Assembly (NCBI GenBank): GCA_020631355.1
Contig: JAHDHL010000019.1
Span: 1 to 64,000, forward strand
Length of the DNA stretch: 64,000 nucleotides
Source: Saprospiraceae bacterium
GTDB taxonomy: Bacteria > Bacteroidota > Bacteroidia > Chitinophagales > Saprospiraceae
Reading direction: 5' to 3'
Within the stretch, counting starts at the first letter, position 1; the number at the start of each line of letters is the position of its first letter. Positions 10,401-19,100 of this stretch are shown here, one piece after another. The notes beneath the pieces were generated by a model. It was not told the DNA's origin, did no database searches, and saw only the letters and a list, made by a program, of their open reading frames with translations. Both the position numbers and the translations under genes were made by a program.

Positions 10401-12439
10401 AATACGAAACGGAATTGAACAAGGTTTCCTGCAAGTGTCACCACAGAGTTCACATCAATACCATATTCCAACCAAGATGGATTATCACCAACGATGGTTT
10501 CTACCAAAGTCCATGAGTTTCCATCATTCACCTCTACATAAAGTGTATTATTATCACCTGGGTTATCCACATTATTACTGAATACCCAATAAGAAAGGTA
10601 TGGATTAGCCAATGTAGATACATCATAGAATGGAGTTATCAATTCGTTCAAGTCACCCGGATCAGCAACGGAGCCATCCATCCAAGCATAGTTGGTACCA
10701 CCACCGATTGTGTGGTCACCAGCAGGAATCGCACCATAGCCTGCTCCTGTGGAGAATAACCAATCATCATTTCCGACCATAGACCAGCAGTTCGGTATAT
10801 TGCCAGCAGCGAAATCCTCACATGCAGGGAATGTATTGATTGCTACACAAGCTGTCTGAATTGTAGCAGGACCAGCCCAACCACTTAATCCACCGCCACA
10901 ATCTTCCTGAACAAAAACCTGTAGTTCACTACTAGGTGTAAGTCCAGTCAAAGTGAATGGAGGAGGAGTTGTGAAAGTCACTACTGTTCCTGCACCTGTA
11001 CCCGGTACGAAGCCAACTGGACCATACTCAACCGTAAAGTTAGTACCCGGTCCGGAATAGTTGAAGTTGACATCAGCAGTAGTAGCCAAAACATTGGTTA
11101 CTGCAAATGATGAAGGTGTAGGACAAGAAGGTGCCTCATCCATACAAACATCATCTATCAGGATATCATTATAGAAATCAGTTCCTGCAGTAGAAGTGAA
11201 AATGAACTTGAATTGAACCAAGTTACCTGTAACTGTTCCCACTGCATTCACATCTACGCCATATTCTACCCAGTTAGGATTATCTCCGGCAATGGTTTCA
11301 ACAGGAATCCATGCTGCACCGTCCCACATCTCAACATTCAGTGTATTATTGTCACCCGGGTTATTCGTATTATTCGTGAATACCCAATAAGACAAATAAG
11401 GATTAGTCAGGGAAGATATGTTATACAATGGCGTAATCAATTCTGTTTGCTCACCCGGTCCTGTATCAGAACCATCCATCCAAGCATAATTGGTTCCACC
11501 ACCTAGTGTATGGTCAGTGGCAAGAGAAGCACCATAACCGGCTCCTCCAGCATTTTCATTACCAAATTCCCAAGCACTGTTTCCGACCATTCCCCAACAA
11601 TTGGGCAATCCCGGAGAGGAGAAGTCCTCGCATGCAGGGTAAAGAGAAATTTCAGTACATGCCGTAGTGAATGTAACTGGGCCTACCCAGATAGAAACAT
11701 CTCCATCATCCATACCACAATCTGCTCTGTAGTAGACATCATATGTCGTGACACCGGACAAACCCGTCAATGTTACTGGGTTGGTAGTAATATCGTTGTA
11801 TCCTGCCGTTGGTGTACCTGTAGGAGCAAATCCTGCCACACCATATTCCAAGTCCCAAGCAGTAGCTGTACCTTCCTCCATCCAAGAGAAATCAGCCGTT
11901 GAACCTGTAATATTGGATATTGTGCCTGATGATGGGGGAATACAAGATGGGGCATCACCGTGAACCACGGAAATGGTCCAAGTTCCATCATCAATAGCTT
12001 GATATTGCACATCACACAAAGTACCACCCCAGGTACGGTATGCTCTCATTTCGAAAGTAAGGATACCATCTGCATCCACACCTGTAGCAATGTCCAATCC
12101 TGTTCTGGAGTAGGATTCGGTACCTCCTGAGTTACCTCCCGTACCTGTAATGAATCCACCTTCGTCCAATCCTGTATCTTGACAGAAAATTTGGGAGTTC
12201 TGCTCAGACATCCAAGCTCCACTTCCTGCTGTGATATCATAGGATACATCCACCGAAAAGACATAATTCCCTGCGGGGATAGTCACAACAAGAGGAGTAG
12301 TAGGCCCATTACAAGTACCGTCATAGGCACCTATGGGTGTAGGGATATCCCCTGCGTTATAGGTGGCCGTAGTGGTAGTTTGGGCCATGAGGAAATTCAT
12401 GGAAAGGGCCATGATAGTCAATAGTAGAAACTTCTTCAT
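7427..12439 (-). CDS. giant T9SS-exported multidomain protein (FN3, MAM-like repeats, SprB repeats, type A sorting domain)
   Basis: A 1670-residue secreted protein. The signal peptide ends at FLMAQ. After an N-terminal beta domain (about 20-160), fibronectin type III-like domains alternate with MAM/concanavalin-like domains. Three of the latter are near copies containing ACEDF, GGGTNYAWMDGS and NDILIDDVC. A CARDB-like segment begins near 970 (DIGVTAITAPTSGCG) and is followed by another jelly-roll domain (about 1085-1260). Four SprB-type repeats, each with APYTF/Y-x-W and VTITDANGC, cover about 1265-1590. The last 75 or so residues, starting LAPNPTSGE and ending in GIYFVRLKVG...RIVKR, form a T9SS type A sorting domain. 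It is therefore a surface or released adhesin-like protein. No enzyme active site is apparent. A candidate promoter lies at 12604-12611. Confidence 0.92.
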   Translation of the reverse strand: MKKFLLLTIMALSMNFLMAQTTTTATYNAGDIPTPIGAYDGTCNGPTTPLVVTIPAGNYVFSVDVSYDITAGSGAWMSEQNSQIFCQDTGLDEGGFITGTGGNSGGTESYSRTGLDIATGVDADGILTFEMRAYRTWGGTLCDVQYQAIDDGTWTISVVHGDAPSCIPPSSGTISNITGSTADFSWMEEGTATAWDLEYGVAGFAPTGTPTAGYNDITTNPVTLTGLSGVTTYDVYYRADCGMDDGDVSIWVGPVTFTTACTEISLYPACEDFSSPGLPNCWGMVGNSAWEFGNENAGGAGYGASLATDHTLGGGTNYAWMDGSDTGPGEQTELITPLYNISSLTNPYLSYWVFTNNTNNPGDNNTLNVEMWDGAAWIPVETIAGDNPNWVEYGVDVNAVGTVTGNLVQFKFIFTSTAGTDFYNDILIDDVCMDEAPSCPTPSSFAVTNVLATTADVNFNYSGPGTNFTVEYGPVGFVPGTGAGTVVTFTTPPPFTLTGLTPSSELQVFVQEDCGGGLSGWAGPATIQTACVAINTFPACEDFAAGNIPNCWSMVGNDDWLFSTGAGYGAIPAGDHTIGGGTNYAWMDGSVADPGDLNELITPFYDVSTLANPYLSYWVFSNNVDNPGDNNTLYVEVNDGNSWTLVETIVGDNPSWLEYGIDVNSVVTLAGNLVQFRFVFESTAGTDFYNDILIDDVCMDEAPSCPTPSSLTVTNVTATTADIDFNYSGPGTSFIVEFGPLGFVPGTGAGTQVTINTPPPFTLTGLPPSSDVQIFVYEECAPGDDSDWAGPATIQTSCVAISTFPACEDFASANLPNCWSMNGNDDWLFSLGAGYGAIPAGDHTAGGGTNYAWMDGSFADPGDLNELVTPFYDVSSLNAPYLSYWVFTNNVDNPGDNNTLYVELWDGAQWILVETIQGDNPDWVEYTVDVNQVATVTGDIQFRFVFESTAGTDFYNDILIDDVCLKELPLDDIGVTAITAPTSGCGMGVEDIVIEVTNLGFNTQGGFFTGYSVNGVVQTAVPDGFISNNIVSGAMETYTFTTQYDFSAPGTYTVKAWTSLNGDSDATNDTTTVIINNVPVINTLPYFEDFEVSDGGYVAENASPTASVVWEWGAPTGGVIDAAGSGVNSWVTNLAGNYENNTTTYLTAPCMDFSSLSVDPELSFALRTDSETGFDGAWVDISFDGGATYTLLGSDADVDWYNNPDQQFQGNNGAWTTVSHTLDGAAGQGSVRVRFGFDSDGSVSGFDGAGIDDVSIIDVCAAGFGLSASATDEGVQGVSADGTATVTPTTGMAPYTFEWNDPAGQTTDTATGLNEGVYTVTVTDAMGCKDEIQVTVGSICLAQFIDGISYTEESQNGTTNDGSVTINATSPTPPYTFDWSTGDQTTDAAGSSTLTGLTAGMYYVTVTDGNGCSDVDSIVVTAFCPVNLGADISATVETTVGSADGTATATPTVGTAPYTYAWSDSQTTQTATGLSTGTYSVTITDANGCTEIASVDVDLTCPASLGASASGFDETLQGANDGAATATATAGTPPYQYDWSNGAVGNTVTNLAPGSYSVTITDANGCTEEATATVNASGISTPIEEIESLSSLILAPNPTSGEAVLSVRFSENVDMDVEIINTVGQVLNRYQYTSTISEDVNINLNGAPAGIYFVRLKVGNAIHTDRIVKR
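9548..10345 (-). repeat. 798-bp tandem repeat, copy A
   Basis: The anchor acaaacatcatc recurs at 9548, 10346 and 11144, giving exact 798-bp (266-codon) periods. Each period encodes one MAM-like domain plus one FN3 domain. Copy A is the most diverged of the three at its anchor. Confidence 0.8.
10346..11143 (-). repeat. 798-bp tandem repeat, copy B
   Basis: Second full period. Around its boundary, 10320-10393 is identical over 74 bp to 11118-11191 in the next copy, including synonymous positions. This indicates recent duplication or gene conversion. Confidence 0.85.
11144..11660 (-). repeat. 798-bp tandem repeat, partial copy C
   Basis: It carries the MAM-like half of the repeat. The FN3 half upstream in the protein is a different, more diverged domain, so the tandem array ends here. 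Confidence 0.7.
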
Positions 12440-12603
12440 ATCGAATAACTATTTTGATAAATATTTATCAGTGAGTAGAGTTTAGGTCTCATTCTTGTGA
12501 TTGAAACAGACCTGATTTGTGGTAGAATCCAAACAAAACACTCCAATTACACTCGTTTTTAACAGATTGTGAATTTGGGATTATTGACATGGGTCTAGGA
12601 TAC

Positions 12604-12611
12604 CAAAGATA
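12604..12611 (-). promoter_or_regulatory. candidate -7 box for the giant cargo gene
   Basis: The minus strand reads TATCTTTG, an exact TAnnTTTG match, about 165 bp before the start. The implied leader is long and no clear -33 box is present. Confidence 0.35.
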
Positions 12612-12731
12612 AATAATCCAATGAAAAATCATTTATGTTGGCCTTTAAAATTCATCATTATCTACCATAGGACGTATGTATAAGAAAGAGAATGTCTTTC
12701 ATTAAACATTTTCAAAATTGCCATGTTACTG

Positions 12732-12761
12732 TTTAGTCTATACCTATGAATGCTATATTTG
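12732..12761 (+). promoter_or_regulatory. candidate promoter of the MerR-family regulator
   Basis: TTTA (12732-12735), an 18-bp spacer and TATATTTG (12754-12761) form one of the better -33/-7 pairs in the window. The transcript would start near 12766 and leave a leader of about 55 nt before the TTG start. Confidence 0.5.
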
Positions 12762-12820
12762 CAAGTCAATCAGGCAATTAACCTTAGGATTCAACCACAA
12801 ATTTCTTAAACTTTTATCAC

Positions 12821-13699
12821 TTGGCTGTTTATTCTATAAAAGACTTGGAAAAGCTGACGGGCATCAAGGCTCATACCATAAGGATATGGGAGTCAAGATA
12901 TGAGTTATTGCAGCCCAAACGAACGGATACCAATATTCGTTATTATCTGGATGATGACCTCAGGTTCTTATTGAATGTGGCGTTATTGAAGAAAAACGGG
13001 CATAAGATTTCAGAAATCGCATCCATGGACAAGATGCAGATTTCCTCCAAGGTCAAAAAATTATCGGAAGCCAATTTCGAAAGGGATACCCAACTGGACA
13101 CCCTGACCATTGCCATGATTGAGATGGATGAATACAAATTCGACCGCATCATTACGATGAATATCAATCAGATGGGTTTTGAGAAAACGATGCTCAATGT
13201 CATACATCCGTTTCTGGATAAACTCAATGTGCTTTGGCTTACGGGTTCTGTCCATCCTATACAGGAGAACTTTACAAGCTATATCATCCGGCAAAAGCTG
13301 ATTGTGGCCATAGACCAACTTCCACTTCCTCCCGAGCAGTCCAAGACTTTCATGATTTACATTCCTGAGGGCGAGATGCAGGAATTGAGTATCCTGTTCA
13401 TCCACTTTCTTTTCAAATCGAGGGGATTCAAGGTCATCTATCTCGGGCAGAATGTGAGTACGAGTGATTTGCATACGGCACTCAGTATTCAGAAACCCGA
13501 TTTTGTGTTCTCCATGATCAACAGGCCATTCAAAAAGATTTCCGTACAGGAATACATGAAGCAGTTATCTGATGAATTCCCAGATGTAGAGTGGTTGTTT
13601 ACGGGAATCCAAGTGGCATCATCCGTTACTGACCCAGACGCACAATACACTATCATCACCGGACTCCAAGATACTATGGATTACCTCAAGAAAGTGTAA
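12821..13699 (+). CDS. MerR-family regulator with B12-binding-like fold lacking the His ligands
   Basis: A 292-residue cytoplasmic DNA-binding protein. The N-terminal MerR winged helix-turn-helix starts at once (YSIKDLEKLTGIKAHTIRIWE), which forces the TTG start at 12821; no in-frame ATG precedes it. Residues of about 85-170 form the helical bundle and 175-290 the Rossmann-like domain of the CarH/LitR family. The family's W-x9-EH motif is W139-x9-E149-N150 here. The E-x-H cobalamin-ligand motif is E185-M-Q187-E-L. Both histidines are thus replaced. The fold is retained (IYLGQNVS, helix-strand pattern), but adenosylcobalamin binding through His is unlikely. The next gene, 286 bp downstream, is an ECF sigma factor. 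No carotenoid gene is adjacent. Confidence 0.85.
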   Translation: MAVYSIKDLEKLTGIKAHTIRIWESRYELLQPKRTDTNIRYYLDDDLRFLLNVALLKKNGHKISEIASMDKMQISSKVKKLSEANFERDTQLDTLTIAMIEMDEYKFDRIITMNINQMGFEKTMLNVIHPFLDKLNVLWLTGSVHPIQENFTSYIIRQKLIVAIDQLPLPPEQSKTFMIYIPEGEMQELSILFIHFLFKSRGFKVIYLGQNVSTSDLHTALSIQKPDFVFSMINRPFKKISVQEYMKQLSDEFPDVEWLFTGIQVASSVTDPDAQYTIITGLQDTMDYLKKV

Positions 13700-13985
13700 T
13701 TTCGAGTAGTTGCCAATCATCTTCTTAGAACAAGTCATTTTTTACAACATTAAACACACAGTGTCACGCTATTTACAGTTTCATATTTATTCAAAAATTA
13801 TTGAAAATTGCATAAATATAGTATTTTAGAATTATAATTTTTAATTAATTGATTATCAGTAATTTAATTCAATTACAAACAATAATTTATCAATTCATAC
13901 TAAATAATGGGGTTATATTTTGTTTAACTTTTATTGCGTTTTGTTTAACAAATGCATAAATTTGGTTCAACAAAACTTCAATGTC

Positions 13986-14510
13986 ATGTCAAAAGCCGAA
14001 TTCAATTATCAGATAGATCAGATGTCTAGCCTATTGCATTCATTCGCATACAACTTGACTAAGAATGTAGAGGATGCTAAGGATCTCTATCAAGAAACAG
14101 CCTACCGTGCCATTACGAATCAGGAGAAATTCAGTCCGGGTACCAATCTGAAAGCTTGGTTGTTTACCATCATGAAAAATATTTTCATCAACAACTATCG
14201 CAAGAAAGTCAAGGCCAATACGGTCATGGACTCGACTGATAACAATTACTATATCAATTCAGGTAAGCAAACCATCAGGAATGGAGGGGAATCCAACATT
14301 ATGATGAAAGAGCTGTGGAATATGATTGAGAATCTTGAGGATGGAATCCGAATTCCTTTCGTCATGCATTACGAGGGATTCAAATATCAGGAGATTGCCG
14401 ATGAGATGAGTCTGCCACTCGGTACGGTAAAGAGTAGGATTTTCTTTGCCAGAAAAGAATTGAAAGAAGTTATTTATAAAAGATATCAGGGTACTGCCCG
14501 ACAGAACTAA
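13986..14510 (+). CDS. ECF-type RNA polymerase sigma factor
   Basis: About 174 residues from the ATG at 13986 (MSKAEFNYQ). In-frame codons further upstream to 13920 give an unlikely hydrophobic extension. Region 2 spans about residues 10-75, with AYNLTKNVEDAKDLYQETAY and the NLKAWLFTIMKNIFINNYRK promoter-melting helix. Region 4 spans about 110-165, with the recognition helix EIADEMSLPLGTVKSRIFFA. It directs RNA polymerase to a regulon that cannot be read from sequence. No anti-sigma gene is adjacent. It lies co-directionally behind the MerR regulator, an arrangement seen in Bacteroidota carotenoid loci, but no crt gene follows. A hairpin at 14537-14565 ends it. Confidence 0.92.
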   Translation: MSKAEFNYQIDQMSSLLHSFAYNLTKNVEDAKDLYQETAYRAITNQEKFSPGTNLKAWLFTIMKNIFINNYRKKVKANTVMDSTDNNYYINSGKQTIRNGGESNIMMKELWNMIENLEDGIRIPFVMHYEGFKYQEIADEMSLPLGTVKSRIFFARKELKEVIYKRYQGTARQN

Positions 14511-14536
14511 TTCACACTTTTAGTCAATAGAATGAT

Positions 14537-14565
14537 GCCTTGGACCTTCGGTCCAGGGCGTTTTT
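14537..14565 (+). terminator. terminator of the ECF sigma gene
   Basis: A 10-bp stem (GCCTTGGACC/GGTCCAGGGC, one G-T pair) with a TTC loop is followed by TTTTT. It touches the 3' end of the convergent plug-like gene. Confidence 0.8.
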
Positions 14566-15841
14566 ATTTTATGGAATTGAATGTATTGGCTGCAATGACC
14601 TGGTCGTACCTACCTCCAAAGGGTCTGTAATAAACAATGATGGTATAATCATTCTCCGTTTCAAAGTAATTCCCCTCTACTTCCTCATATACCACATTGG
14701 TTGTTCCGTCAGGAACGTAGACATACATGTAATTATAAAATCCATGTTTCAAGTACGCTGAGGTCTCATATGCTCTGATTTCCGGATTGTACTCCATTTT
14801 ATAGGCATTCTGTAGACTCCAGTCCGTCAATTTACCAAACACATACAAGGAACCACCCTCATAAGGGAAATCCTTTGACAGGTAGAAATTAACCAGTGCA
14901 TAATCCCCTTCGGTATTCGGGTCATCCTCATGGAAATGCTCAATGATGAAATTCCCATTCATATCTATCTCGAACAAATATGGTAAATCCGTGCGGGATT
15001 TCTCCCCTATCAAGTCTATATCCGTTCCATCCGGTCCTTGGAAAATCTCCCTCATCTTATCCGTACGATACCGGAATGTTCTCATATCCAAGTACCTGAA
15101 TTCTTTCATTCCCGGAAAGACAATCTTTCCCTGATAATCATATTCCAACAATTCATTCTTAACGAAAAGGGGCTGGACATTGGATTTCATGCTACTCCAA
15201 TTCCCATTTTGTATGATACTGACCGAGACCTCCTGCTTAGGATTCGCAATGGGGAATCCTTCATGGTCTATGGCAAAATCAATCTCTTGGTGAGTCCTCA
15301 TCTTCCCGGCCTCGAATGCACGAGTAACCTGTGGCTTGATATTCACCTTGGAATCCACTACGATAAACCTACGAGTCAGTACCAAATCCTGTTCTCCATC
15401 ATCCGTGTATATCTTCAGGACATAATTTCCCGATATTTTCCATCGCATATCCACATTCGGGATGGCCAGGGTATAATTGGTGTAAGGCTGTAATGTATTG
15501 GTTGAGAATTCATAATTATCAATCTCCTCCTCCGTGAATCCATCTATATAATCCATGTCATTCAAGTCCTTGGAAGGTTCCCAATCCTTATTGCAATGAA
15601 CGATGGTGTAGTAGTAATATTTCACATCTGCATCCAAGTCATCAAACGTAAGGTAAAGTTGTCCGTCTGTCAGGTCTATCATAGGAAGACTCAGGTCGGC
15701 ACCATTCACATGGAACCGGACTGCTCCCACAAAATCCTTATATACCTTATCCTCATACTTCATGGATTCCTCATCCTGGGCATAGGTAATGATGGCAGAT
15801 AAAGAACAAAAAACCAGTATCATCCAAATTCTCATGTGCAA
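14564..15841 (-). CDS. DUF5103 / type IX secretion system plug-type protein
   Basis: A 425-residue exported protein with a signal peptide (MRIWMILVFCSLSAIITYAQ; ATG at 15841 or 15835). Family features include an early V-R-F-H-x-x-G...LSLPMIDL...LYLTFDDL, then YYYTIVHCNKDWEPS, then L-PYTNY-L-IPN, and a C-terminal segment with GFYNYMYVY-PDG. I recognise this as the DUF5103 family. It includes the periplasmic-side or plug subunit proposed to close the SprA translocon when PorV is absent, and its members occur across T9SS-bearing Bacteroidota. It is convergent with the sigma gene and monocistronic. The family call is confident; the plug function in this organism is by homology. Confidence 0.8.
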   Translation of the reverse strand: MHMRIWMILVFCSLSAIITYAQDEESMKYEDKVYKDFVGAVRFHVNGADLSLPMIDLTDGQLYLTFDDLDADVKYYYYTIVHCNKDWEPSKDLNDMDYIDGFTEEEIDNYEFSTNTLQPYTNYTLAIPNVDMRWKISGNYVLKIYTDDGEQDLVLTRRFIVVDSKVNIKPQVTRAFEAGKMRTHQEIDFAIDHEGFPIANPKQEVSVSIIQNGNWSSMKSNVQPLFVKNELLEYDYQGKIVFPGMKEFRYLDMRTFRYRTDKMREIFQGPDGTDIDLIGEKSRTDLPYLFEIDMNGNFIIEHFHEDDPNTEGDYALVNFYLSKDFPYEGGSLYVFGKLTDWSLQNAYKMEYNPEIRAYETSAYLKHGFYNYMYVYVPDGTTNVVYEEVEGNYFETENDYTIIVYYRPFGGRYDQVIAANTFNSIK

Positions 15842-16115
15842 TTGATTATTTACTTCTACAAAGTAAACGAATTAGAGGGAATGAAAGTGTTATGATGGGC
15901 TTAAGCTATGCTTAATATTCATGAGTAAAAACCATACATACCTAAGAAACACCTCCTTGTACCATCCCCAGTACCACTTAGGCATTAAATCGATTCGCTA
16001 TACAAGAATTCATAAATTTTGAATTAGTTTTACAATCAAAACAGATTGCTTGTATAATTGGACAAGCAACGTCAAAACCAAGCTTCCTCATCACTAGGAA
16101 CAAACTAATAAATCA

Positions 16116-19100
16116 ATGAAAAAAATCACCTTTGTCCTCACATTGGGGATACTCTTTTTCCATCTTAATCTTTATTCCCAATCTCCATCCTGTATTGATA
16201 ATACCTGTGGGGACATACTTGCCAATTGGGGTTTCGCCGACCAAACGCAAACTGTTTTTTGTGAGGGAACACCTGTGGAACTTGTCAATCTAACCAATTC
16301 TCCGAATATTCAGATGTACATATGGTATTGGGGGGATGGTACCATTGATACATTATTTACAGATGCTAATCCTCCTGCGCATACCTACAATTTCCCCATA
16401 GGTGAGAATTGTCCAAGTAGCGCTACGCAAGTAATGGATGTATCATTGGAAATATTCAGTACCTGCGGGGATGGACAAAGCTGCCATTATCAAAGTTCAG
16501 GACTCGCTGTAAAATACAAACCCAGAGCAGAATTCAACACCCAATCAACAATCTGCCAAGGAGACCTTATCAATTTTTCGGACGAAAGCTGTTTTGCTGA
16601 TTCGTGGTCTTGGAATTTTGGTGATGGAAACACATCCAATGAGCAGAACCCAAGTCACACGTTCAATAATACAGGAACATATACCATAACTCTTACTGCC
16701 ACAAATGATTGCGGTAGTGATACCCATCAGGAAACTATCAATGTCATTAGTTATCCCGACGCAGAAGCTACCTACACCCTTGACCCTCTAAGTGGTTTGG
16801 CTCCGAATAGTGCTTGTGCACCAGCAACCATCAACCTACAAAATAATTCCGTTCCCGGGGACACCTACAACTGGGAAGTACTCCTAGGCAGTTCAGTGAT
16901 TGAAGATAGTACCACCACTGCCACTACTCCATTGGAGGTTCCACTAAATAACGATGGCACCTACAATATAACCTTGACTGCCAGTAATGTATGCGGTGAA
17001 GACAGCTGGACGGAAACCATTGAGGTATTGCCTTCCTCCAATGTCATTTTGGATGATATTTCCCCTCAATGCGAAAATTTCACTTTCAATGCAGCGGACT
17101 ATGTTGAGTACATAGGACAAATTGATGATGTTACCTGGACTTTCACGGGCGGGAGTCCAAGTTCATCCACTGAACAATTCCCTACCGTCAGCTACAATAC
17201 GTCGGGCACCTTTACCATATCTGTTTCCATCAACGGATGTGGAACCAGCACGATTACAAAAACAATCACATTCCAAATTGACGACCTCATCACCCCTACA
17301 CTCTCTCCTGTTGCTGATATATGTTTTTCTGCAGACACCATCACCCTGAATGCGATGCCCAGTGGAGGTACGTGGTCCGGGCCAGGAATAGTTGGTGATG
17401 ATGGATTTTTTCCCGGCAATGCCAATATAGGCCCCAATACGCTGACTTATACCTATGGTTCGGGCGCATGCAGCGGTTCCGAGAATATGGATATCAATGT
17501 GATCGACACTACAGCATTATCCATTGATAACCCGAATCCGACCGTGTGTGTTGATGCGGGTATCGTCCCCATAACAGCGACACCTTCAGGAGGAACATGG
17601 TCAGGAAACGGAGTATCCAGTGATGGGAATTTTGACCCTAGTATCGTTGGTTCGGGAAATACATCTAACCTAACTTACGAATTCACTAATGGCAGTGGAT
17701 GTATATCCGTTACCAATACCATCGCAACAGTAGAGGGCTTGCCTACTGCGCTTCTGAATCAGGATACCATATCATTCTGTGAATCTCCGAATGATATTGA
17801 TCTGAATGTGGAATTGGGCCTTGCATTAGACCCTGGTTTCTCTGATGAATGGACAGGCCCTTGTGTATCTGCTGATGGCATATTCAATCCTGCTTGTGCA
17901 GGTCAGGGATTCTCAACATTACAATACATTGTTTACACTCCTAATTCCTGTTCGGACACAACAGAAATCACAGTTAATATTACTCCTTTCGTACCAGCTG
18001 CAGCCATGGATGATTTCAGCGAGTGCGTAACAGCAGGGGATATGATTACACTAACCGCAACTCCTCCTGGAGGGACATGGTCAGGAACGAATGTCAGTCC
18101 GGATGGCACCATCACCCTAGATAATTCAATGGATGGGGACTATACATATAATTACACCATTTTCCCGAATAGTAGTTGTGAGGACACGGATAATGTAGTC
18201 ATTACTTTTATCAATCTGAATGGAATTACAGCGCCCTCATTATCTTATTGTGAAACGGAGGGAAACGTTCCATTACCTGATGGGAATCCAAGTGGTGGTA
18301 CATGGTCTTACAATGGTAATAACCTCAATGGCTCACTGAACATACAAGACTTCACTCCAGGCAATTACACCTTACAATACGAGGTGGAAAGTTCATCTAC
18401 CAATGCTTTGTGTCAAGCCTCGGTGGATGTTCCCCTTTTCATTGATGGATTACCTGTTCCCGATATCATTATTCCTGATGAATTCTGTATCAATGAGGCA
18501 GATACCATTATGAATAATACAACCGAATCCTATACGAGCTGGTCTTGGGATTTCGGTAATGGAAGTACCAGTACTGCCATACAACCTGTCGTCACCTATA
18601 CCAATACGGGAGATTATACCATTACCCTAATTATTCAGGATACTATTTGTTCGGATACTTTCAGTTGGATGACACATGTTTCGTCCCCACCGCCACCCCT
18701 TGATTTCAGTATGACCTTATCCGCTACGGATTCCTGCGAAATACTGACTGCCAGTTTCATCAATACGAGCGTTGTTGATACCAATGTTTCGGATGTCACT
18801 TATCTATGGGATTATGGAAACGGGCAAACAGATACGACCTATAGCATCAACGAAACTCCATTGGATATGGATTATGATGCATTCGATGATGATACCATCT
18901 ACTACATTACATTGACTGCATTGAGTTCCTGTGGGGAAGCAGAAGTGATTGGCTTTGACTCCATATATGTAAAACCAATGCCAGTAAGTGGTTTTGGTGC
19001 ACAATTCGAGACATATTGCTCTGGTGCGCAAGTACAATTTGTCAACTCCAGCGTTGGCAATCCCGACAACTCCATCATTGATCTGGGAGATGGTTCTCCC

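Larger units (their letters stand above)
12440..12820. other. divergent intergenic region, cargo gene / MerR regulator
   Basis: A 381-bp A+T-rich gap with no credible coding sequence. It holds outward-facing promoter boxes for both neighbours (12604-12611 minus; 12732-12761 plus). I see no obvious long inverted repeat that would be a MerR operator. Confidence 0.5.

Noticed and set aside
9548-11660. Regular repeats considered as a CRISPR array
   Set aside because: The period is 798 bp and the repeats are coding, so they are protein-domain duplications.
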